Shown: positions 32,459-43,878 of the stretch, one piece after another | Layout: each line of letters opens with the position of its first letter | How positions within the stretch are numbered: position 1 is the first letter of the stretch | Source of the DNA: Maribellus sediminis | Lineage (GTDB): Bacteria > Bacteroidota > Bacteroidia > Bacteroidales > Prolixibacteraceae | Reading direction: 5' to 3' | Length of the DNA stretch: 64,000 nt | NCBI RefSeq assembly: GCF_011799805.1 | Contig: NZ_WXUB01000005.1 | Coordinates: 186,001-250,000 of the forward strand | The notes under the pieces: model-generated | Database searches by the model: none | What the model saw: only the letters and a program-made list of their open reading frames with translations | What the model was told of the DNA's origin: nothing | Translations under genes and position numbers: made by a program

Positions 32459-34573
32459 ATGGCTAAACAAGATCTGAAATATACAAGAAACATCGGTATT
32501 ATGGCGCATATCGACGCCGGAAAAACTACCGTTACAGAACGTATTTTATTTTACACCGGTTTAACTCACCGTATTGGTGAAGTACACGACGGTGCTGCTA
32601 CTATGGACTGGATGGAGCAGGAGCAGGAAAGAGGTATTACCATTACTTCGGCTGCTACTACTACCTTCTGGAAACATAACGATATTGAGCATAAAATTAA
32701 CATTATCGATACTCCCGGACACGTTGACTTCACAGTTGAGGTTGAACGTTCGTTAAGGATTTTGGACGGAACAGTTGCCCTGTTCTGTGCTGTAGGTGGT
32801 GTTGAAGCTCAGTCGGAAACAGTATGGCGCCAGGCTGAAAAATACGGTGTACCACGTATCGCTTTCGTAAACAAAATGGACCGTCAGGGTGCCGATTTCT
32901 TCAATGTATACAACGACATTAAAGAAAAATTAGGCGCTAACCCGGTTCCAATGCAGATTCCAATCGGAGCTGAAGAGAAATTCGAAGGTGTTATCGACCT
33001 GGTTGAAATGAAAGCAATCCGCTGGGAAGATGACGAAGCAATGGGAACTAAATATGTTCTGGATGAAATTCCTGCCGATTTAGTTGCACAAGCCGAAGAG
33101 TGGAAAGAAAAACTGGTTGAATCGGTAGCTGAAGTTGACGACCACATTATGGAACGTTACTTCGAAGATCCGAATTCAATTACCAAAGAAGAAATGTTGG
33201 CGGTAATCCGTCGCGCTACACTCGAAGGAGTAATTATCCCGATGATGTGTGGTTCGGCATTTAAAAACAAAGGTGTTCAGCGTTTGCTGGATGCAGTTTG
33301 TGAATTCCTGCCAAGCCCGCTCGATAAAGGCGAAATTAAAGGAGTTAATCCTACTACCGATAAAGAAGTAACCCGTACTGCTGATGCTAATGAGCCACTG
33401 GCTGCATTGGCATTTAAAATTGCTACCGATCCATTCGTAGGTCGTTTGGCTTATGTACGTGTTTACTCGGGTACACTTAACGCCGGCGACAGCGTGTATA
33501 ACTCACGTACCGGTAAAAAAGAACGTATCTCGCGTCTGTACCAGATGCACTCTAATAAACAAAATGCGAAAGATTCAATCGAAGCCGGAGATATCTGTGC
33601 AGCGGTTGGTTTCAAAGATATTCGCACCGGTGATACATTAGGTGATCTTAAAAACCCAATTACACTGGAAAGTATGGACTTCCCGGAACCGGTAATCGGT
33701 ATCGCGGTTGAGCCAAAATCGCAGAAAGACATTGATAAACTGTCGAACGGTTTGGCTAAACTGGCCGAAGAAGATCCAACTTTTGTTGTTAACACCGATC
33801 CCGATTCAGGTCAGACTGTAATCCGTGGTATGGGTGAGTTGCACCTCGAAATTCTGGTTGACCGTTTGAAACGCGAATTCAAAGTGGAATGTAACCAGGG
33901 AGCTCCTCAGGTTGCCTACAAAGAAGCGATTACTCAGGAAGTTGAACTTCGTGAGGTATTCAAGAAGCAGACCGGTGGTCGTGGTAAATTTGCCGATATC
34001 ATCGTTAAAGTTGAACCTGCTGAAGAAGGAAAAGTTGGATTGGAATTTGTCGACGCTGTAAAAGGTGGTCGTATTCCACGCGAATTCATTCCTTCGGTTG
34101 AAAAAGGTTTCAAAGATGCATTGTCGAATGGTCCGTTGGCCGGTTTCCCGGTTGATGCACTGAAAGTAACCCTGATTGATGGATCTTTCCACCCGGTTGA
34201 CTCCGATCAGCTGTCGTTCGAGATCTGTGCGCGTCAGGCGTTCAAAAGCGCTGCATCGAAAGCAAAACCAGTTCTTTTAGAGCCGATCATGAAACTTGAG
34301 ATCGTTACTCCGGAAGAATATATGGGAGATATTATTGGTGACCTTAACCGTCGTCGCGGTGAAGTAGCCGGTATGATTTCAAAAGGAAATGCAAAAGTTG
34401 TTACTGCCCGTGTTCCACTTTCGGAACAATTTGGTTATGTAACCGTATTGCGTACACTTTCTTCGGGAAGGGCAACTTCGTCAATGGAGTTCAGCCACTA
34501 CCAGGAAGTACCACGAAGTCTGGCAGAGAAAGTGCTGGCAGATGTACAGGGAAGAGTTGATTTATTAAAATAA
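32459..34573 (+). CDS. fusA: Elongation factor G
   Basis: 704-residue translocase, GTP-dependent, also acting in ribosome recycling. G1 AHIDAGKT (16-23), switch [10 protein letters not shown]3 DTPGHVDF with the catalytic His, G4 NKMD; domains II-V complete. Located between rpsG and rpsJ with no tuf gene, so EF-Tu is encoded elsewhere. Contrast with the motif-degenerate paralog at 14428-16584. Confidence 0.98.
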   Translation: MAKQDLKYTRNIGIMAHIDAGKTTVTERILFYTGLTHRIGEVHDGAATMDWMEQEQERGITITSAATTTFWKHNDIEHKINIIDTPGHVDFTVEVERSLRILDGTVALFCAVGGVEAQSETVWRQAEKYGVPRIAFVNKMDRQGADFFNVYNDIKEKLGANPVPMQIPIGAEEKFEGVIDLVEMKAIRWEDDEAMGTKYVLDEIPADLVAQAEEWKEKLVESVAEVDDHIMERYFEDPNSITKEEMLAVIRRATLEGVIIPMMCGSAFKNKGVQRLLDAVCEFLPSPLDKGEIKGVNPTTDKEVTRTADANEPLAALAFKIATDPFVGRLAYVRVYSGTLNAGDSVYNSRTGKKERISRLYQMHSNKQNAKDSIEAGDICAAVGFKDIRTGDTLGDLKNPITLESMDFPEPVIGIAVEPKSQKDIDKLSNGLAKLAEEDPTFVVNTDPDSGQTVIRGMGELHLEILVDRLKREFKVECNQGAPQVAYKEAITQEVELREVFKKQTGGRGKFADIIVKVEPAEEGKVGLEFVDAVKGGRIPREFIPSVEKGFKDALSNGPLAGFPVDALKVTLIDGSFHPVDSDQLSFEICARQAFKSAASKAKPVLLEPIMKLEIVTPEEYMGDIIGDLNRRRGEVAGMISKGNAKVVTARVPLSEQFGYVTVLRTLSSGRATSSMEFSHYQEVPRSLAEKVLADVQGRVDLLK

Positions 34574-34593
34574 TTATATAACAATTTTCTCTT

Positions 34594-34899
34594 ATGAGTC
34601 AAAAGATCAGGATTAAGCTGAAATCGTACGATCACAACTTAGTTGACAAGAGTGCTGAGAAAATCGTTAAAACGGTAAAAACTACAGGCGCTGTAGTAAG
34701 TGGTCCTATTCCACTTCCAACTCACCGCAGAGTTTTCACTGTTTTGCGTTCTACCTTCGTAAATAAAAAATCGAGGGAGCAGTTTCAGTTGTCTTCATAC
34801 AAACGTTTGATCGACATTTACAGCTCAACCGCTAAAACCATTGACGCATTGATGAAGCTGGAGCTTCCAAGTGGCGTCGAAGTAGAAATTAAAGTTTGA
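34594..34899 (+). CDS. rpsJ: 30S ribosomal protein S10
   Basis: 101 residues; 30S head protein and, in other bacteria, NusG/NusB partner in transcription antitermination. Start [20 protein letters not shown] and [17 protein letters not shown] are diagnostic. First gene of the S10 block, 20 bases after fusA with no sign of a new promoter. Confidence 0.98.
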   Translation: MSQKIRIKLKSYDHNLVDKSAEKIVKTVKTTGAVVSGPIPLPTHRRVFTVLRSTFVNKKSREQFQLSSYKRLIDIYSSTAKTIDALMKLELPSGVEVEIKV

Positions 34900-34921
34900 T
34901 AATTTAAAGTAGTCGAAAAAA

Positions 34922-35551
34922 ATGGCTGGTATTATTGGAAAAAAAATCGGAATGACATCCGTATTCAGTGTTGAGGGGAAAAATATCCCATGCACTGTGA
35001 TTGAGGCCGGACCTTGTGTTGTTACACAAGTGAAGACCCAAGAGACCGACGGCTACGAAGCGCTTCAATTAGCTTATGGCGACAAGAAAGACAAGCACGC
35101 CACCAAAGCTGAAGTTGGCCACTTTAAAAAGGCCGGAACTTCACCAAAGCGTAAAGTAGTAGAGTTTCATAACACCTATCAGGAAGAGTTTGAATTGGGA
35201 CAGCAAATCGATGTTTCAATTTTCCACGAAAAAGATTACGTTGACGTAATTGGTGTTTCAAAAGGAAAAGGCTTCCAGGGCGTAGTTAAAAGACACAACT
35301 TCCGTGGGGTAAACGATGCCACACACGGACAGCACAACAGGCTTAGAGCACCGGGTTCTATCGGAGCTTCATCATGGCCTTCACGTGTTTTTAAAGGTAT
35401 GCGCATGGCCGGTAGAGATGGTGGTAAAACCATTACTATCGAAAACCTGGAAGTAGTGAAAATTATTCCTGAAAAGAATTTGTTAGTGGTAAAAGGTTCA
35501 GTACCTGGAGCCAGAGGTTCATACTTAATTATTAGAAAGCAATGGAACTAA
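34922..35551 (+). CDS. rplC: 50S ribosomal protein L3
   Basis: 209 residues, early-assembling 23S rRNA binder near the peptidyl-transferase centre. Start [15 protein letters not shown] and the extended loop [25 protein letters not shown] are typical. The end overlaps rplD by 10 bases, implying coupled translation of L3 and L4. Confidence 0.98.
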   Translation: MAGIIGKKIGMTSVFSVEGKNIPCTVIEAGPCVVTQVKTQETDGYEALQLAYGDKKDKHATKAEVGHFKKAGTSPKRKVVEFHNTYQEEFELGQQIDVSIFHEKDYVDVIGVSKGKGFQGVVKRHNFRGVNDATHGQHNRLRAPGSIGASSWPSRVFKGMRMAGRDGGKTITIENLEVVKIIPEKNLLVVKGSVPGARGSYLIIRKQWN

Positions 35552-36171
35552 GTGTACTGAATATTGAAGGAAAAGAAACCGGAAGAAAGGTTACATTAAG
35601 CGACCAGATCTTCGGAATTGAGCCCAGCGACCACGCCATTTATTTGGATGTAAAACAATACATGGCCAACCAACGCCAGGGAACAAGTAAGAGTAAAGAG
35701 CGTGCTGAAATTGCAGGAAGTACACGTAAAATTAAGCGTCAGAAAGGTACCGGTACAGCTCGTGCAGGTAGCATCAAGTCGCCGGTTTTCCGTGGCGGTG
35801 GTACAGTTTTTGGCCCACGTCCGCGCAATTATGGCTTCAAGCTGAACAAAAAAGTGAAGCAATTAGCCCGTAAATCAGCTTTAACATATAAAGCAAACGA
35901 AAAAAGTATTGTTGTTTTGGAAGACTTCAATTTCGAAGGTCCAAAGACCAAAGAAATGGTAGCCTTGAAAAACAATTTGCAAATCGCTGAAAAAAAGGCA
36001 CTTTTCGTTTTACCGGCTGAAAATAATAACATATATTTGTCCTCGCGAAATTTACAGGACGTATCTGTTGTAACCGCTTCTGAATTAAGTACTTATCAGA
36101 TTTTGAATGCAAAAGCACTCGTGCTTTGCGAGGGATCTGTTGCGAAAATTGAAGAGGCATTTAAACTTTAA
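35542..36171 (+). CDS. rplD: 50S ribosomal protein L4
   Basis: 209 residues; its long loop ([32 protein letters not shown]) lines the exit tunnel. Starts inside the last codons of rplC. In E. coli L4 represses the S10 operon; no equivalent leader is seen upstream of rpsJ here (gap only 20 bases). Confidence 0.97.
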   Translation: MELSVLNIEGKETGRKVTLSDQIFGIEPSDHAIYLDVKQYMANQRQGTSKSKERAEIAGSTRKIKRQKGTGTARAGSIKSPVFRGGGTVFGPRPRNYGFKLNKKVKQLARKSALTYKANEKSIVVLEDFNFEGPKTKEMVALKNNLQIAEKKALFVLPAENNNIYLSSRNLQDVSVVTASELSTYQILNAKALVLCEGSVAKIEEAFKL

Positions 36172-36184
36172 CGGAGGATAAAAA

Positions 36185-36475
36185 ATGGAAATTTTAGTAA
36201 AACCATTGGTTACAGAGAAGATGACCGACCAGTCGGAACGATTCAACCGTTACGGTTTTGTGGTAGATCGCAGAGCAAGTAAACCTGAAATTAAAAAGGC
36301 TGTTGAAGCCCTTTACAATGTTACGGTTGAAAGCGTAAACACCATGGTATATGGTGGAAAAGCTAAATCGAGATACACCAAAGGCGGTATCATTTCCGGA
36401 AAAACTGCTTCTTACAAAAAAGCAGTTGTTACTTTGGTAGAAGGAGATAGTATAGACTTTTATAGTAATATATAA
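36185..36475 (+). CDS. rplW: 50S ribosomal protein L23
   Basis: 96 residues at the tunnel exit, docking site for trigger factor and the signal recognition particle. Start MEILVKPLVTEKMTDQSE and VNTMVYGGKAKSRYTKGG fit the family. 13 bases after rplD. Confidence 0.97.
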   Translation: MEILVKPLVTEKMTDQSERFNRYGFVVDRRASKPEIKKAVEALYNVTVESVNTMVYGGKAKSRYTKGGIISGKTASYKKAVVTLVEGDSIDFYSNI

Positions 36476-36481
36476 TAACAA

Positions 36482-37306
36482 ATGGCAGTAAGAAAATTAA
36501 AACCAGTAACTCCGGGTCAGAGGCACAAGATTATTGGCGCTTTTGATACCATTACTGCATCTACGCCTGAGAAATCATTGTTGGAGCCCATTAAAAAGTC
36601 CGGTGGTCGTAACAACCAGGGACGAATGACAATGAGATATATAGGCGGGGGACATAAACGCAAATACCGTATTATCGACTTTTTACGCGATAAAGACGGT
36701 GTTGCAGCTGTTGTCGATTCCATTCAGTACGACCCGAATCGTACTGCACGTATCGCACTTCTTCAATACGAAGATGGTGAGAAACGTTACATCGTTGCAC
36801 CTAACGGGTTGCAAGTTGGTCAAACGGTGATGAGTGGAACCGGTGCAGATCCTGAAGTAGGAAATGCACTTCCCCTGGCTGAAATACCTCTTGGTACTTT
36901 GGTTCACAACATTGAACTCCATCCTGGCCAGGGTGGTATCATGGCACGTAGTGCAGGCACTTACGCACAATTGACCTCACGTGATGGCAAATTCGCAATT
37001 TTGAAATTGCCATCAGGCGAAACTCGTATGGTACTTACGTCCTGTAGGGCTACAGTAGGTACAGTTGGAAATACTGAACACAACATCGAGAAATCGGGTA
37101 AAGCCGGTCGCTCTCGTTGGTTAGGAAGAAGACCTCGTGTTCGTGGTGTTGTTATGAACCCTGTTGATCACCCAATGGGTGGTGGCGAAGGCCGTTCATC
37201 AGGAGGACATCCAAGATCACGCAAAGGCTTGCTTGCGAAAGGGTACAAAACCCGTTCGAAGAAAAAAGCTTCCAACAAGTATATTGTAGAACGTAGGAAA
37301 AAATAG
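36482..37306 (+). CDS. rplB: 50S ribosomal protein L2
   Basis: 274 residues, required for subunit association and peptidyl transfer. Family marks: [26 protein letters not shown] and the highly conserved [19 protein letters not shown] with the functional histidine. Six bases from rplW. Confidence 0.98.
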   Translation: MAVRKLKPVTPGQRHKIIGAFDTITASTPEKSLLEPIKKSGGRNNQGRMTMRYIGGGHKRKYRIIDFLRDKDGVAAVVDSIQYDPNRTARIALLQYEDGEKRYIVAPNGLQVGQTVMSGTGADPEVGNALPLAEIPLGTLVHNIELHPGQGGIMARSAGTYAQLTSRDGKFAILKLPSGETRMVLTSCRATVGTVGNTEHNIEKSGKAGRSRWLGRRPRVRGVVMNPVDHPMGGGEGRSSGGHPRSRKGLLAKGYKTRSKKKASNKYIVERRKK

Positions 37307-37321
37307 TAAAGAGGAATAATT

Positions 37322-37591
37322 ATGAGTCGTTCATTAAAAAAAGGTCCTTTTATCGATTTTAAGCTTGAAAGAAAAGTGTTGGCGATGAATGATACCAACA
37401 AAAAATCGGTTGTTAAAACATGGGCCAGAGCATCAGTAATTTCTCCTGATTTTGTAGGACATACTATTGCAGTACATAACGGAAACAAATTCATCCCGGT
37501 ATACGTGACCGAAAACATGGTAGGACACCGTTTGGGCGAATTTGCTCCAACCCGTACATTCAGGGGGCATGCTGGTAATAAGAAAAGATAA
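37322..37591 (+). CDS. rpsS: 30S ribosomal protein S19
   Basis: 89 residues, 30S head protein paired with S13. Start [18 protein letters not shown] and the C-terminal [18 protein letters not shown] are diagnostic. S10 order L2-S19-L22-S3 kept. Confidence 0.98.
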   Translation: MSRSLKKGPFIDFKLERKVLAMNDTNKKSVVKTWARASVISPDFVGHTIAVHNGNKFIPVYVTENMVGHRLGEFAPTRTFRGHAGNKKR

Positions 37592-37619
37592 GGCATTTAA
37601 AATTTAAAAAGTAAGTACA

Positions 37620-38039
37620 ATGGGTGCCAGAAAAAGACTAGCAGCTGAAAAAAGAAAAGAAGAAAAAAAGCAACAATATTTTGCTGTTTTAAGAAACTGC
37701 CCAACATCACCTCGTAAAATGAGACTGGTGGCTGATATGATCCGTGGTATGGAAGTAAACAAAGCGCTCGACGTTTTGAAATACTCCTCTAAGGAAGCTT
37801 CAGGAAGGGTAGAAAAACTTCTTCTTTCGGCCATTGCCAATTGGCAGGCTAAAAACGAAGGTGTTCGTTTAGAAGAAAGTGAACTTTACGTATCTCAAAT
37901 CATGGTTGATTCAGGCCGTATTCTGAAAAGGTTACGTCCGGCTCCCCAGGGTCGTGCACACCGAATCAGAAAACGTTCGAACCATGTTACGATTTATGTA
38001 GACAGTAAAGAAAATGTTGTTGAAGAAAACCTTAATTAG
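37620..38039 (+). CDS. rplV: 50S ribosomal protein L22
   Basis: 139 residues; beta-hairpin reaches the exit tunnel ([20 protein letters not shown]). A Lys/Glu-rich N-terminus ([18 protein letters not shown]) extends it compared with the 110-residue E. coli protein. Confidence 0.97.
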   Translation: MGARKRLAAEKRKEEKKQQYFAVLRNCPTSPRKMRLVADMIRGMEVNKALDVLKYSSKEASGRVEKLLLSAIANWQAKNEGVRLEESELYVSQIMVDSGRILKRLRPAPQGRAHRIRKRSNHVTIYVDSKENVVEENLN

Positions 38040-38048
38040 TAGTAATAC

Positions 38049-38774
38049 ATGGGACAGAAAGTAAATCCAATAGCAAATCGTTTAGGTTTCATCAAAGGAT
38101 GGGATTCTAACTGGTTTGGTGGTGATAACTACGGCGATAAGCTGGTTGAAGACCAAAAGATCAGGAAATACCTGAACGCTCGTTTGGCCAAAGCCAGTAT
38201 TTCAAGAATCGTTATTGAACGTACCTTGAAGCTGATCACCATCACTGTTCATACTTCTCGCCCCGGTATTATTATCGGTAAAGGTGGACAAGAAGTAGAT
38301 AAACTGAAAGAAGAGTTGAAAAAACTGACCAGTAAAGAGGTTCAGATCAACATTTTCGAGATCAAACGTCCTGAACTCGATGCAAAGATCGTTGCAACTA
38401 ACATTGCACGTCAGATCGAGGGTAAGATTGCTTACCGTAGGGCAGTAAAAATGGCCATTGCTTCAACCATGAGAATGGGAGCCGAAGGAATCAAAGTATT
38501 GGTTTCAGGACGCTTGAACGGAGCAGAAATGGCTCGTGCAGAGATGTATAAAGATGGCCGTACGCCGCTTCATACTTTGCGTGCCGATATCGACTACGCA
38601 CTGGCTGAAGCCCTGACTAAAACCGGTTTAATCGGTGTGAAAGTCTGGATTTGTAAAGGTATGGTTTATGGTAATCGCGACCTTTCGCCTAATGTAGGAC
38701 AAAAATCCGGAGGTCGTCCGGGTCCGGGTCCGAAAGGCGGCGGCGGTGGCCGTGGTAGAGGTAGAAGAAAATAG
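38049..38774 (+). CDS. rpsC: 30S ribosomal protein S3
   Basis: 241 residues, mRNA-entry protein with helicase-like role. KH domain [19 protein letters not shown]-domain with [17 protein letters not shown] segment; glycine/arginine-rich end ([12 protein letters not shown]). Ten bases after rplV. Confidence 0.98.
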   Translation: MGQKVNPIANRLGFIKGWDSNWFGGDNYGDKLVEDQKIRKYLNARLAKASISRIVIERTLKLITITVHTSRPGIIIGKGGQEVDKLKEELKKLTSKEVQINIFEIKRPELDAKIVATNIARQIEGKIAYRRAVKMAIASTMRMGAEGIKVLVSGRLNGAEMARAEMYKDGRTPLHTLRADIDYALAEALTKTGLIGVKVWICKGMVYGNRDLSPNVGQKSGGRPGPGPKGGGGGRGRGRRK

Positions 38775-38803
38775 AGGTTTAACACTCACAATCAATTAAA
38801 AGA

Positions 38804-39226
38804 ATGTTACAGCCGAAAAAAGTAAAATTTAGAAGAGTACAGAAGGGCCGAATGAAAGGTAACGCGCAACGCGGAAACCAATTGGCATTCGGTTCATTTG
38901 GAATAAAATCGTTGGAAGAATCGTGGATTACCGGTCGCCAGATCGAGGCAGCAAGGGTTGCGGTAACACGTCATATGCAACGTCGTGGTCAAATTTGGAT
39001 CAGAATATTTCCCGATAAACCTATTACCAAAAAGCCAGCCGAAGTAAGGATGGGTAAAGGTAAAGGTGCTCCTGAAGGATTTGTTGCGCCGATAGCACCA
39101 GGCCGCATAATCATTGAAGCAGAAGGTGTGCCATTTGAAATGGCCAAAGAAGCTTTAAGATTGGCAGCCCAGAAACTACCGGTTAAAACAAAGTTTGTCG
39201 TAAGACGCGATTATGTTGAAGAATAA
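38804..39226 (+). CDS. rplP: 50S ribosomal protein L16
   Basis: 140 residues near the A site. Start [19 protein letters not shown] and [30 protein letters not shown] are family signatures; the conserved Arg of VRMGKGKG is present. Confidence 0.98.
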   Translation: MLQPKKVKFRRVQKGRMKGNAQRGNQLAFGSFGIKSLEESWITGRQIEAARVAVTRHMQRRGQIWIRIFPDKPITKKPAEVRMGKGKGAPEGFVAPIAPGRIIIEAEGVPFEMAKEALRLAAQKLPVKTKFVVRRDYVEE

Positions 39227-39239
39227 AATTAGGTGAATC

Positions 39240-39443
39240 ATGAAAATCAGTGAAATCAAAGAATTGACGGAAAAAGAAATCGTCGAACGCTTACAGATTG
39301 AGAAAGAAAATCTTGTTCGCCTAAGATTGAACCATGCAGTATCGCCGCTTGATAACACTAACAAGCTTAGAGAAAGCAAGCGTAACATTGCAAGGTTACA
39401 AACAATTCTTCGCGAAAGAGAATTAAATGAAAAACAGAATTAA
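39240..39443 (+). CDS. rpmC: 50S ribosomal protein L29
   Basis: 67 residues, two-helix protein at the tunnel exit. [19 protein letters not shown] and [13 protein letters not shown] match the family. Seven bases before the S17 start used here. Confidence 0.96.
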   Translation: MKISEIKELTEKEIVERLQIEKENLVRLRLNHAVSPLDNTNKLRESKRNIARLQTILRERELNEKQN

Positions 39444-39450
39444 TTCAGCG

Positions 39451-39717
39451 ATGGAAGAGAATAACGCAAGAAATCTCAGGAAAGAGAGAATCGGGGTTGT
39501 TGTTAGTGATAAAATGGACAAATCTATCGTGGTTGCTGAAAAACGTAAAGTGAAGCACCCTATCTATGGTAAGTTCGTTAACAAAACAACCAAGTTCCAT
39601 GTCCATGATGAGAAAAATGATTGTCATGTTGGAGATACTGTAAGGATTATGGAAACACGTCCTTTAAGTAAAACCAAATGTTGGCGAGTAGTTGAAGTAA
39701 TTGAAAGAGCGAAGTAA
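39451..39717 (+). CDS. rpsQ: 30S ribosomal protein S17
   Basis: 88 residues from ATG 39451 ([17 protein letters not shown]). An in-frame ATG at 39427 overlaps rpmC and would add eight residues not expected in the family. Core marks: [28 protein letters not shown] and [19 protein letters not shown]. Confidence 0.95.
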   Translation: MEENNARNLRKERIGVVVSDKMDKSIVVAEKRKVKHPIYGKFVNKTTKFHVHDEKNDCHVGDTVRIMETRPLSKTKCWRVVEVIERAK

Positions 39718-39719
39718 TC

Positions 39720-40085
39720 ATGATACAACAAGAATCAAGATGTTCGGTAGCCGATAACAGTGGAGCAAAAGAAGTTCTGTGTATCCGTGTATTAGGCGGA
39801 ACAAGAAAACGCTATGCTTCTCTGGGCGACACTGTAGTGGTTACTGTTAAAAATGCGCTGCCAGGCGGCGATGTGAAAAAAGGTACTGTTTCGAAAGCAA
39901 TTGTAGTTCGTACAAAAAAAGAAGTTCGTCGTCAGGACGGATCTTACATCCGCTTCGATGACAATGCTGTAGTACTGTTGAACAACGCTGGTGAAATGCG
40001 TGGAACACGTATTTTCGGGCCTGTTGCAAGAGAATTGCGCGAGCATAATATGAAAATTATTTCACTCGCACCAGAAGTACTGTAA
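39720..40085 (+). CDS. rplN: 50S ribosomal protein L14
   Basis: 121 residues, intersubunit bridge protein and target of silencing factor RsfS. Start [19 protein letters not shown] and [24 protein letters not shown] are diagnostic. Two bases after rpsQ; first gene of the spc block. Confidence 0.98.
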   Translation: MIQQESRCSVADNSGAKEVLCIRVLGGTRKRYASLGDTVVVTVKNALPGGDVKKGTVSKAIVVRTKKEVRRQDGSYIRFDDNAVVLLNNAGEMRGTRIFGPVARELREHNMKIISLAPEVL

Positions 40086-40102
40086 TAAGAAAAAAGCTCA
40101 AA

Positions 40103-40426
40103 ATGCAGAAAAAGTTACACATAAAAAAAGGTGACACTGTGGTGGTGATCGCTGGAAACAACAAGGGCGCTAAAGGCCGAGTGTTGGAGGTGATCCGTAA
40201 AACCGACAGAGCAATTGTAGAAGGTGTAAATATGATTAAGAAACATACCAAACCTAACGCGGAAGCTCCGCAAGGTGGTATTGTTGAAAAAGAAGCACCG
40301 GTGCACATTTCTAACCTTATGCTGGTTGATCCTAAAACAGGAGCAGCTACCCGCGTGGGAAGGAAATTGAATGACGATGGTAAATTAGTTCGTATTTCGA
40401 AAAAATCAGGAGAGGAGATTAAGTAA
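40103..40426 (+). CDS. rplX: 50S ribosomal protein L24
   Basis: 107 residues, assembly initiator of the large subunit. KOW motif at the start ([25 protein letters not shown]). Its stop overlaps the rplE start (TAATG). Confidence 0.97.
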   Translation: MQKKLHIKKGDTVVVIAGNNKGAKGRVLEVIRKTDRAIVEGVNMIKKHTKPNAEAPQGGIVEKEAPVHISNLMLVDPKTGAATRVGRKLNDDGKLVRISKKSGEEIK

Positions 40427-40983
40427 TGGCTTACGTACCAACTCTTAAAAAGAAATATCAGGAAGAAATTATCCCTGCACTGAAGAAGGAGTTCGATTAC
40501 TCTTCTGTAATGCAGGTTCCGAAATTAGAAAAAATTGTCCTTAACCAGGGAGTAGGAGCAGCAATCGCCGATAAAAAGCTGATTGAAGTTGCCCAAACCG
40601 AAATGACGAAAATCGCCGGCCAAAAGGCCGTACAAACTGCGTCAAAAAAGGACATCTCAAACTTCAAGTTGAGAAAGAAAATGCCAATTGGCGTGCGCGT
40701 TACATTGCGTCGCGACCAAATGTATGAATTCCTCGATCGTCTGATCGCTGTAGCCCTGCCACGTATTCGTGACTTCAAAGGGATTGAAAGCAAAATGGAC
40801 GGCCGTGGTAACTACACATTAGGCGTTCCGGAACAGATTATTTTTCCTGAGATCGTGCTCGACCAGGTCAGCAAGATCAACGGAATGAATATTACCTTTG
40901 TCACTTCTGCAAATACCGATGAAGAAGGTTTTGCTTTGTTAAGAGAATTAGGTTTACCATTTAAAAACGTTAAAAAGAACTAG
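40426..40983 (+). CDS. rplE: 50S ribosomal protein L5
   Basis: 185 residues, 5S rRNA binder of the central protuberance. Motifs [27 protein letters not shown] and [14 protein letters not shown]. Overlaps rplX by one base. Confidence 0.98.
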   Translation: MAYVPTLKKKYQEEIIPALKKEFDYSSVMQVPKLEKIVLNQGVGAAIADKKLIEVAQTEMTKIAGQKAVQTASKKDISNFKLRKKMPIGVRVTLRRDQMYEFLDRLIAVALPRIRDFKGIESKMDGRGNYTLGVPEQIIFPEIVLDQVSKINGMNITFVTSANTDEEGFALLRELGLPFKNVKKN

Positions 40984-40985
40984 TA

Positions 40986-41255
40986 ATGGCTAAAGAATCA
41001 ATGAAAGCACGCGAAGTGAAACGTGCAAGATTAGTTGAGAAATATGCCGAGAAACGTGCCAGGCTGAAAGAAGAAGGCGACTACGTAGGTTTGCAGAAAC
41101 TTCCTAAAAATTCGTCGAAAGTACGTTTACACAACCGTTGTAAACTTACAGGACGTCCGAAAGGATACATGCGCCAGTTTGGAATCAGCAGGATTGATTT
41201 TAGGGAAATGGCCTCAAACGGTTTAATCCCTGGAGTTAAAAAGGCAAGTTGGTAA
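40986..41255 (+). CDS. rpsN: 30S ribosomal protein S14, zinc-free form
   Basis: 89 residues. C-terminal [27 protein letters not shown] fits S14; only one cysteine remains where zinc-binding S14 has four, so this is the long, zinc-independent type. Two bases after rplE. Confidence 0.97.
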   Translation: MAKESMKAREVKRARLVEKYAEKRARLKEEGDYVGLQKLPKNSSKVRLHNRCKLTGRPKGYMRQFGISRIDFREMASNGLIPGVKKASW

Positions 41256-41275
41256 TCGTTTAAACAATTGGAAAA

Positions 41276-41683
41276 ATGAGTAAAGTAACAGATCCAATAG
41301 CAGATTATCTGACAAGGGTAAGAAATGCAATTATGGCGAAACACCGCGTGGTTGATATTCCTGCTTCAAACCTTAAAAAAGAAATAACCAAACTGTTGAA
41401 AGACAAAGGTTATATCTTAAACTACAAGTTTGAAGACGAAGCAGGCCACCAGGGTAACATTAAAATTGCATTGAAATACAATCCAGAGACTAAAGTATCT
41501 GCAATAAAATCGCTTGAGCGAATAAGTAAACCAGGTTTACGTCAATACTGTGATAGCACAAGTATTCCACGTGTACTAAATGGTTTAGGCATAGCAATTA
41601 TCTCTACCTCAAAAGGTGTTATCACCGATAAAGAAGCTCGTGAGCTGAACGTAGGCGGAGAAGTTTTATGTTACGTATATTAA
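41276..41683 (+). CDS. rpsH: 30S ribosomal protein S8
   Basis: 135 residues, binds helix 21 of 16S rRNA. Start [18 protein letters not shown] and C-terminal [19 protein letters not shown]. In E. coli S8 represses the spc operon by binding near rplE; no such mimic was recognised here. Confidence 0.98.
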   Translation: MSKVTDPIADYLTRVRNAIMAKHRVVDIPASNLKKEITKLLKDKGYILNYKFEDEAGHQGNIKIALKYNPETKVSAIKSLERISKPGLRQYCDSTSIPRVLNGLGIAIISTSKGVITDKEARELNVGGEVLCYVY

Positions 41684-41698
41684 TAGGAGGAACGGTCA

Positions 41699-42256
41699 AT
41701 GTCAAGAATAGGTAAATTACCCATAGCAATTCCGTCAGGAGTAGAAATTAAAGTTAACGACGAAAACGTAGTTAGCGTTAAAGGTCCTCTTGGAGAATTG
41801 ACACAACAAGTAGACCCTTCTATTGAAGTTGCTGTTGAAGACGGTAACATTGAAGTGAAGAGGTCGGGTGAATCGAAAAAAGAAAAATCGATGCACGGAC
41901 TGTACCGCTCTTTGGTTAATAACATGGTTGAAGGTGTTTCCAAAGGGTACGAATTAAAGTTGGAATTAGTAGGTGTTGGTTACCGTGCTGAAGTTATGCC
42001 GGACAACGTACTCGACCTTGTGTTGGGTTACTCGCACCACACATACATCCAGCTTCCTCCTGAAGTGAAAGTTGAGGCATTATCTGATAAGCGTAGCAAC
42101 CCGGTGGTTACATTGAAAAGTCACGACAAGCAATTGATCGGACAGGTAGCTGCAAAAATCAGATCATTCCGTAAACCTGAGCCATATAAAGGTAAAGGTA
42201 TTAAGTTTGTTGGCGAAGTATTGAGGCGTAAAGCTGGTAAGGCCGCCGGTAAATAA
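41699..42256 (+). CDS. rplF: 50S ribosomal protein L6
   Basis: 185 residues, two similar domains near the sarcin-ricin loop. [19 protein letters not shown] and the C-terminal [22 protein letters not shown] are family hallmarks. Confidence 0.98.
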   Translation: MSRIGKLPIAIPSGVEIKVNDENVVSVKGPLGELTQQVDPSIEVAVEDGNIEVKRSGESKKEKSMHGLYRSLVNNMVEGVSKGYELKLELVGVGYRAEVMPDNVLDLVLGYSHHTYIQLPPEVKVEALSDKRSNPVVTLKSHDKQLIGQVAAKIRSFRKPEPYKGKGIKFVGEVLRRKAGKAAGK

Positions 42257-42275
42257 TTTTAAAGAATTAATTATT

Positions 42276-42632
42276 ATGGCATTAACAAAAGTACAAAGGC
42301 GAGCAAGAATTAAAAGTCGCGTGCGCACCGTTGTTTCAGGCACCGCCGAACGTCCAAGACTGAGCGTTTTCAGAAGCAACAAACAAATTTACGCTCAACT
42401 TATCGACGATGTGCAGGGAACTACATTGGTTGCTGCATCTTCTTCAGACAAAGCTATCGCCGGTTCTGAAGGATCGAAATCAGAGAAAGCTGCAATGGTA
42501 GGTAAAGCAGTAGCTGAAAAAGCAGTAGCTGCAGGAATTACCGAAGTTGTATTCGATAGAAATGGTTATTTATACCATGGTAGAGTAAAACAATTAGCTG
42601 ACGCTGCCCGCGAAGGTGGCCTTAAATTCTAA
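42276..42632 (+). CDS. rplR: 50S ribosomal protein L18
   Basis: 118 residues, 5S rRNA binder. [31 protein letters not shown] and [24 protein letters not shown] are diagnostic. Confidence 0.98.
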   Translation: MALTKVQRRARIKSRVRTVVSGTAERPRLSVFRSNKQIYAQLIDDVQGTTLVAASSSDKAIAGSEGSKSEKAAMVGKAVAEKAVAAGITEVVFDRNGYLYHGRVKQLADAAREGGLKF

Positions 42633-42637
42633 TCATT

Positions 42638-43153
42638 ATGGCGAAAATCACTAATAAAGTAAAAACCAGCGACCTGGAATTGAAAGACAGGTTGGTAGCC
42701 ATTAATCGTGTAACCAAAGTAACAAAAGGTGGACGTACATTCAGTTTCTCTGCCATTGTTGTGGTTGGCGACGAAAAAGGAATCGTAGGCTGGGGTCTTG
42801 GTAAAGCAAGCGAAGTTACCACTGCAATTGCAAAAGGTGTTGACGCAGCTAAGAAGAACCTGGTAAAAATACCGGTAATTAACGGAACTATTCCTCACGA
42901 ACAGGCTGCCAAATTCGGCGGCGCTAACGTGTTACTTAAGCCTGCATCATCAGGTACCGGGGTAAAAGCCGGTGGTGCGATGCGTGCAGTACTCGAAAGT
43001 GTTGGTGTTCACGATATCCTTGCAAAATCAAAAGGATCATCGAACCCACACAACCTGGTAAAAGCAACAATGTCTGCTTTGCTTGAGCTGAGAGATGCGT
43101 ATACCGTAGCTGAACACAGAGGTGTTTCATTGGAAAAAGTTTTTAAAGGATAA
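42638..43153 (+). CDS. rpsE: 30S ribosomal protein S5
   Basis: 171 residues, decoding-fidelity protein. [34 protein letters not shown] followed by GWGLGKA and the C-terminal [15 protein letters not shown]. Five bases after rplR. Confidence 0.98.
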   Translation: MAKITNKVKTSDLELKDRLVAINRVTKVTKGGRTFSFSAIVVVGDEKGIVGWGLGKASEVTTAIAKGVDAAKKNLVKIPVINGTIPHEQAAKFGGANVLLKPASSGTGVKAGGAMRAVLESVGVHDILAKSKGSSNPHNLVKATMSALLELRDAYTVAEHRGVSLEKVFKG

Positions 43154-43159
43154 CACGTT

Positions 43160-43342
43160 ATGGCAAAGCTAAAAATTACACAAGTAAAAAGTACAATCGG
43201 TTCAACAAAACGCCAGAAAGCAATTATGGCGGCTTTAGGTCTGAAAAAAATGAATCAGACAGTTGAGCACGAAGCTACTCCTCAGATTGTTGGAATGGTT
43301 AACAAAATGAGGCATTTGATTAGTGTTGAGGAAGTGAATTAA
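43160..43342 (+). CDS. rpmD: 50S ribosomal protein L30
   Basis: 60 residues: LKITQVKSTIGSTKRQKAIMAALGLKKMNQTVEH, the standard small L30. An 83-base gap, wide for this cluster, follows before rplO. Confidence 0.97.
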   Translation: MAKLKITQVKSTIGSTKRQKAIMAALGLKKMNQTVEHEATPQIVGMVNKMRHLISVEEVN

Positions 43343-43355
43343 TATTTCAAAGTAA

Positions 43356-43394
43356 GGATGTTGGGGATTTCAATTTTGAAAATACCTGGCATCC
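43356..43394 (+). other. Hairpin in the rpmD-rplO gap
   Basis: GGATG (43356-43360) pairs with CATCC (43390-43394) and TTTCAA (43368-43373) with TTGAAA (43376-43381). No T-tract follows. Could be an RNA processing or regulatory structure; weakly supported. Confidence 0.3.
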
Positions 43395-43425
43395 GAAACA
43401 TTTGAAACTAAAAAATATTAATAAG

Positions 43426-43872
43426 ATGAACTTAAATAACTTACAACCTGCTGAAGGATCGACAAAAACAGGAAAGCGCATAGGTCGCGGACAGGGCTCA
43501 GGTCGCGGTGGTACATCAACCCGTGGTCACAAAGGCCAGAAGTCGAGATCAGGTTATTCAAGGAAGATCGGTTTCGAAGGCGGACAGATGCCTTTGCAAC
43601 GTGTCGTTCCTAAAATGGGTTTCAAAAACATCAACCGTGTTGAATTCAAAGCAATCAACCTCGATGTATTGGAAGCCGTTGCAGCAAAGAATAACTTATC
43701 TGTTATCGACAAAGATTCGTTGGTGCAGGCAGGAATCGCATCGAAAAACGACAAGATCAAAATTCTTGGCGGCGGAACTTTAACTAAAAAATTAGAAGTT
43801 AAAGCCGACGCATTTTCGAAAAGCGCGAAAGAAGCAATAGAAAAATTAGAAGGAACAACTGAAATAGCTTAA
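43426..43872 (+). CDS. rplO: 50S ribosomal protein L15
   Basis: 148 residues from ATG 43426 (MNLNNLQPAEGSTKTGKRIGRG); an in-frame TTG at 43402 is unlikely. Glycine-rich arm GRGQGSGRGGTSTRGHKGQKSRSG and GFEGGQMPLQRRVPK-type core confirm the family. Confidence 0.97.
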   Translation: MNLNNLQPAEGSTKTGKRIGRGQGSGRGGTSTRGHKGQKSRSGYSRKIGFEGGQMPLQRVVPKMGFKNINRVEFKAINLDVLEAVAAKNNLSVIDKDSLVQAGIASKNDKIKILGGGTLTKKLEVKADAFSKSAKEAIEKLEGTTEIA

Positions 43873-43878
43873 ACCGTA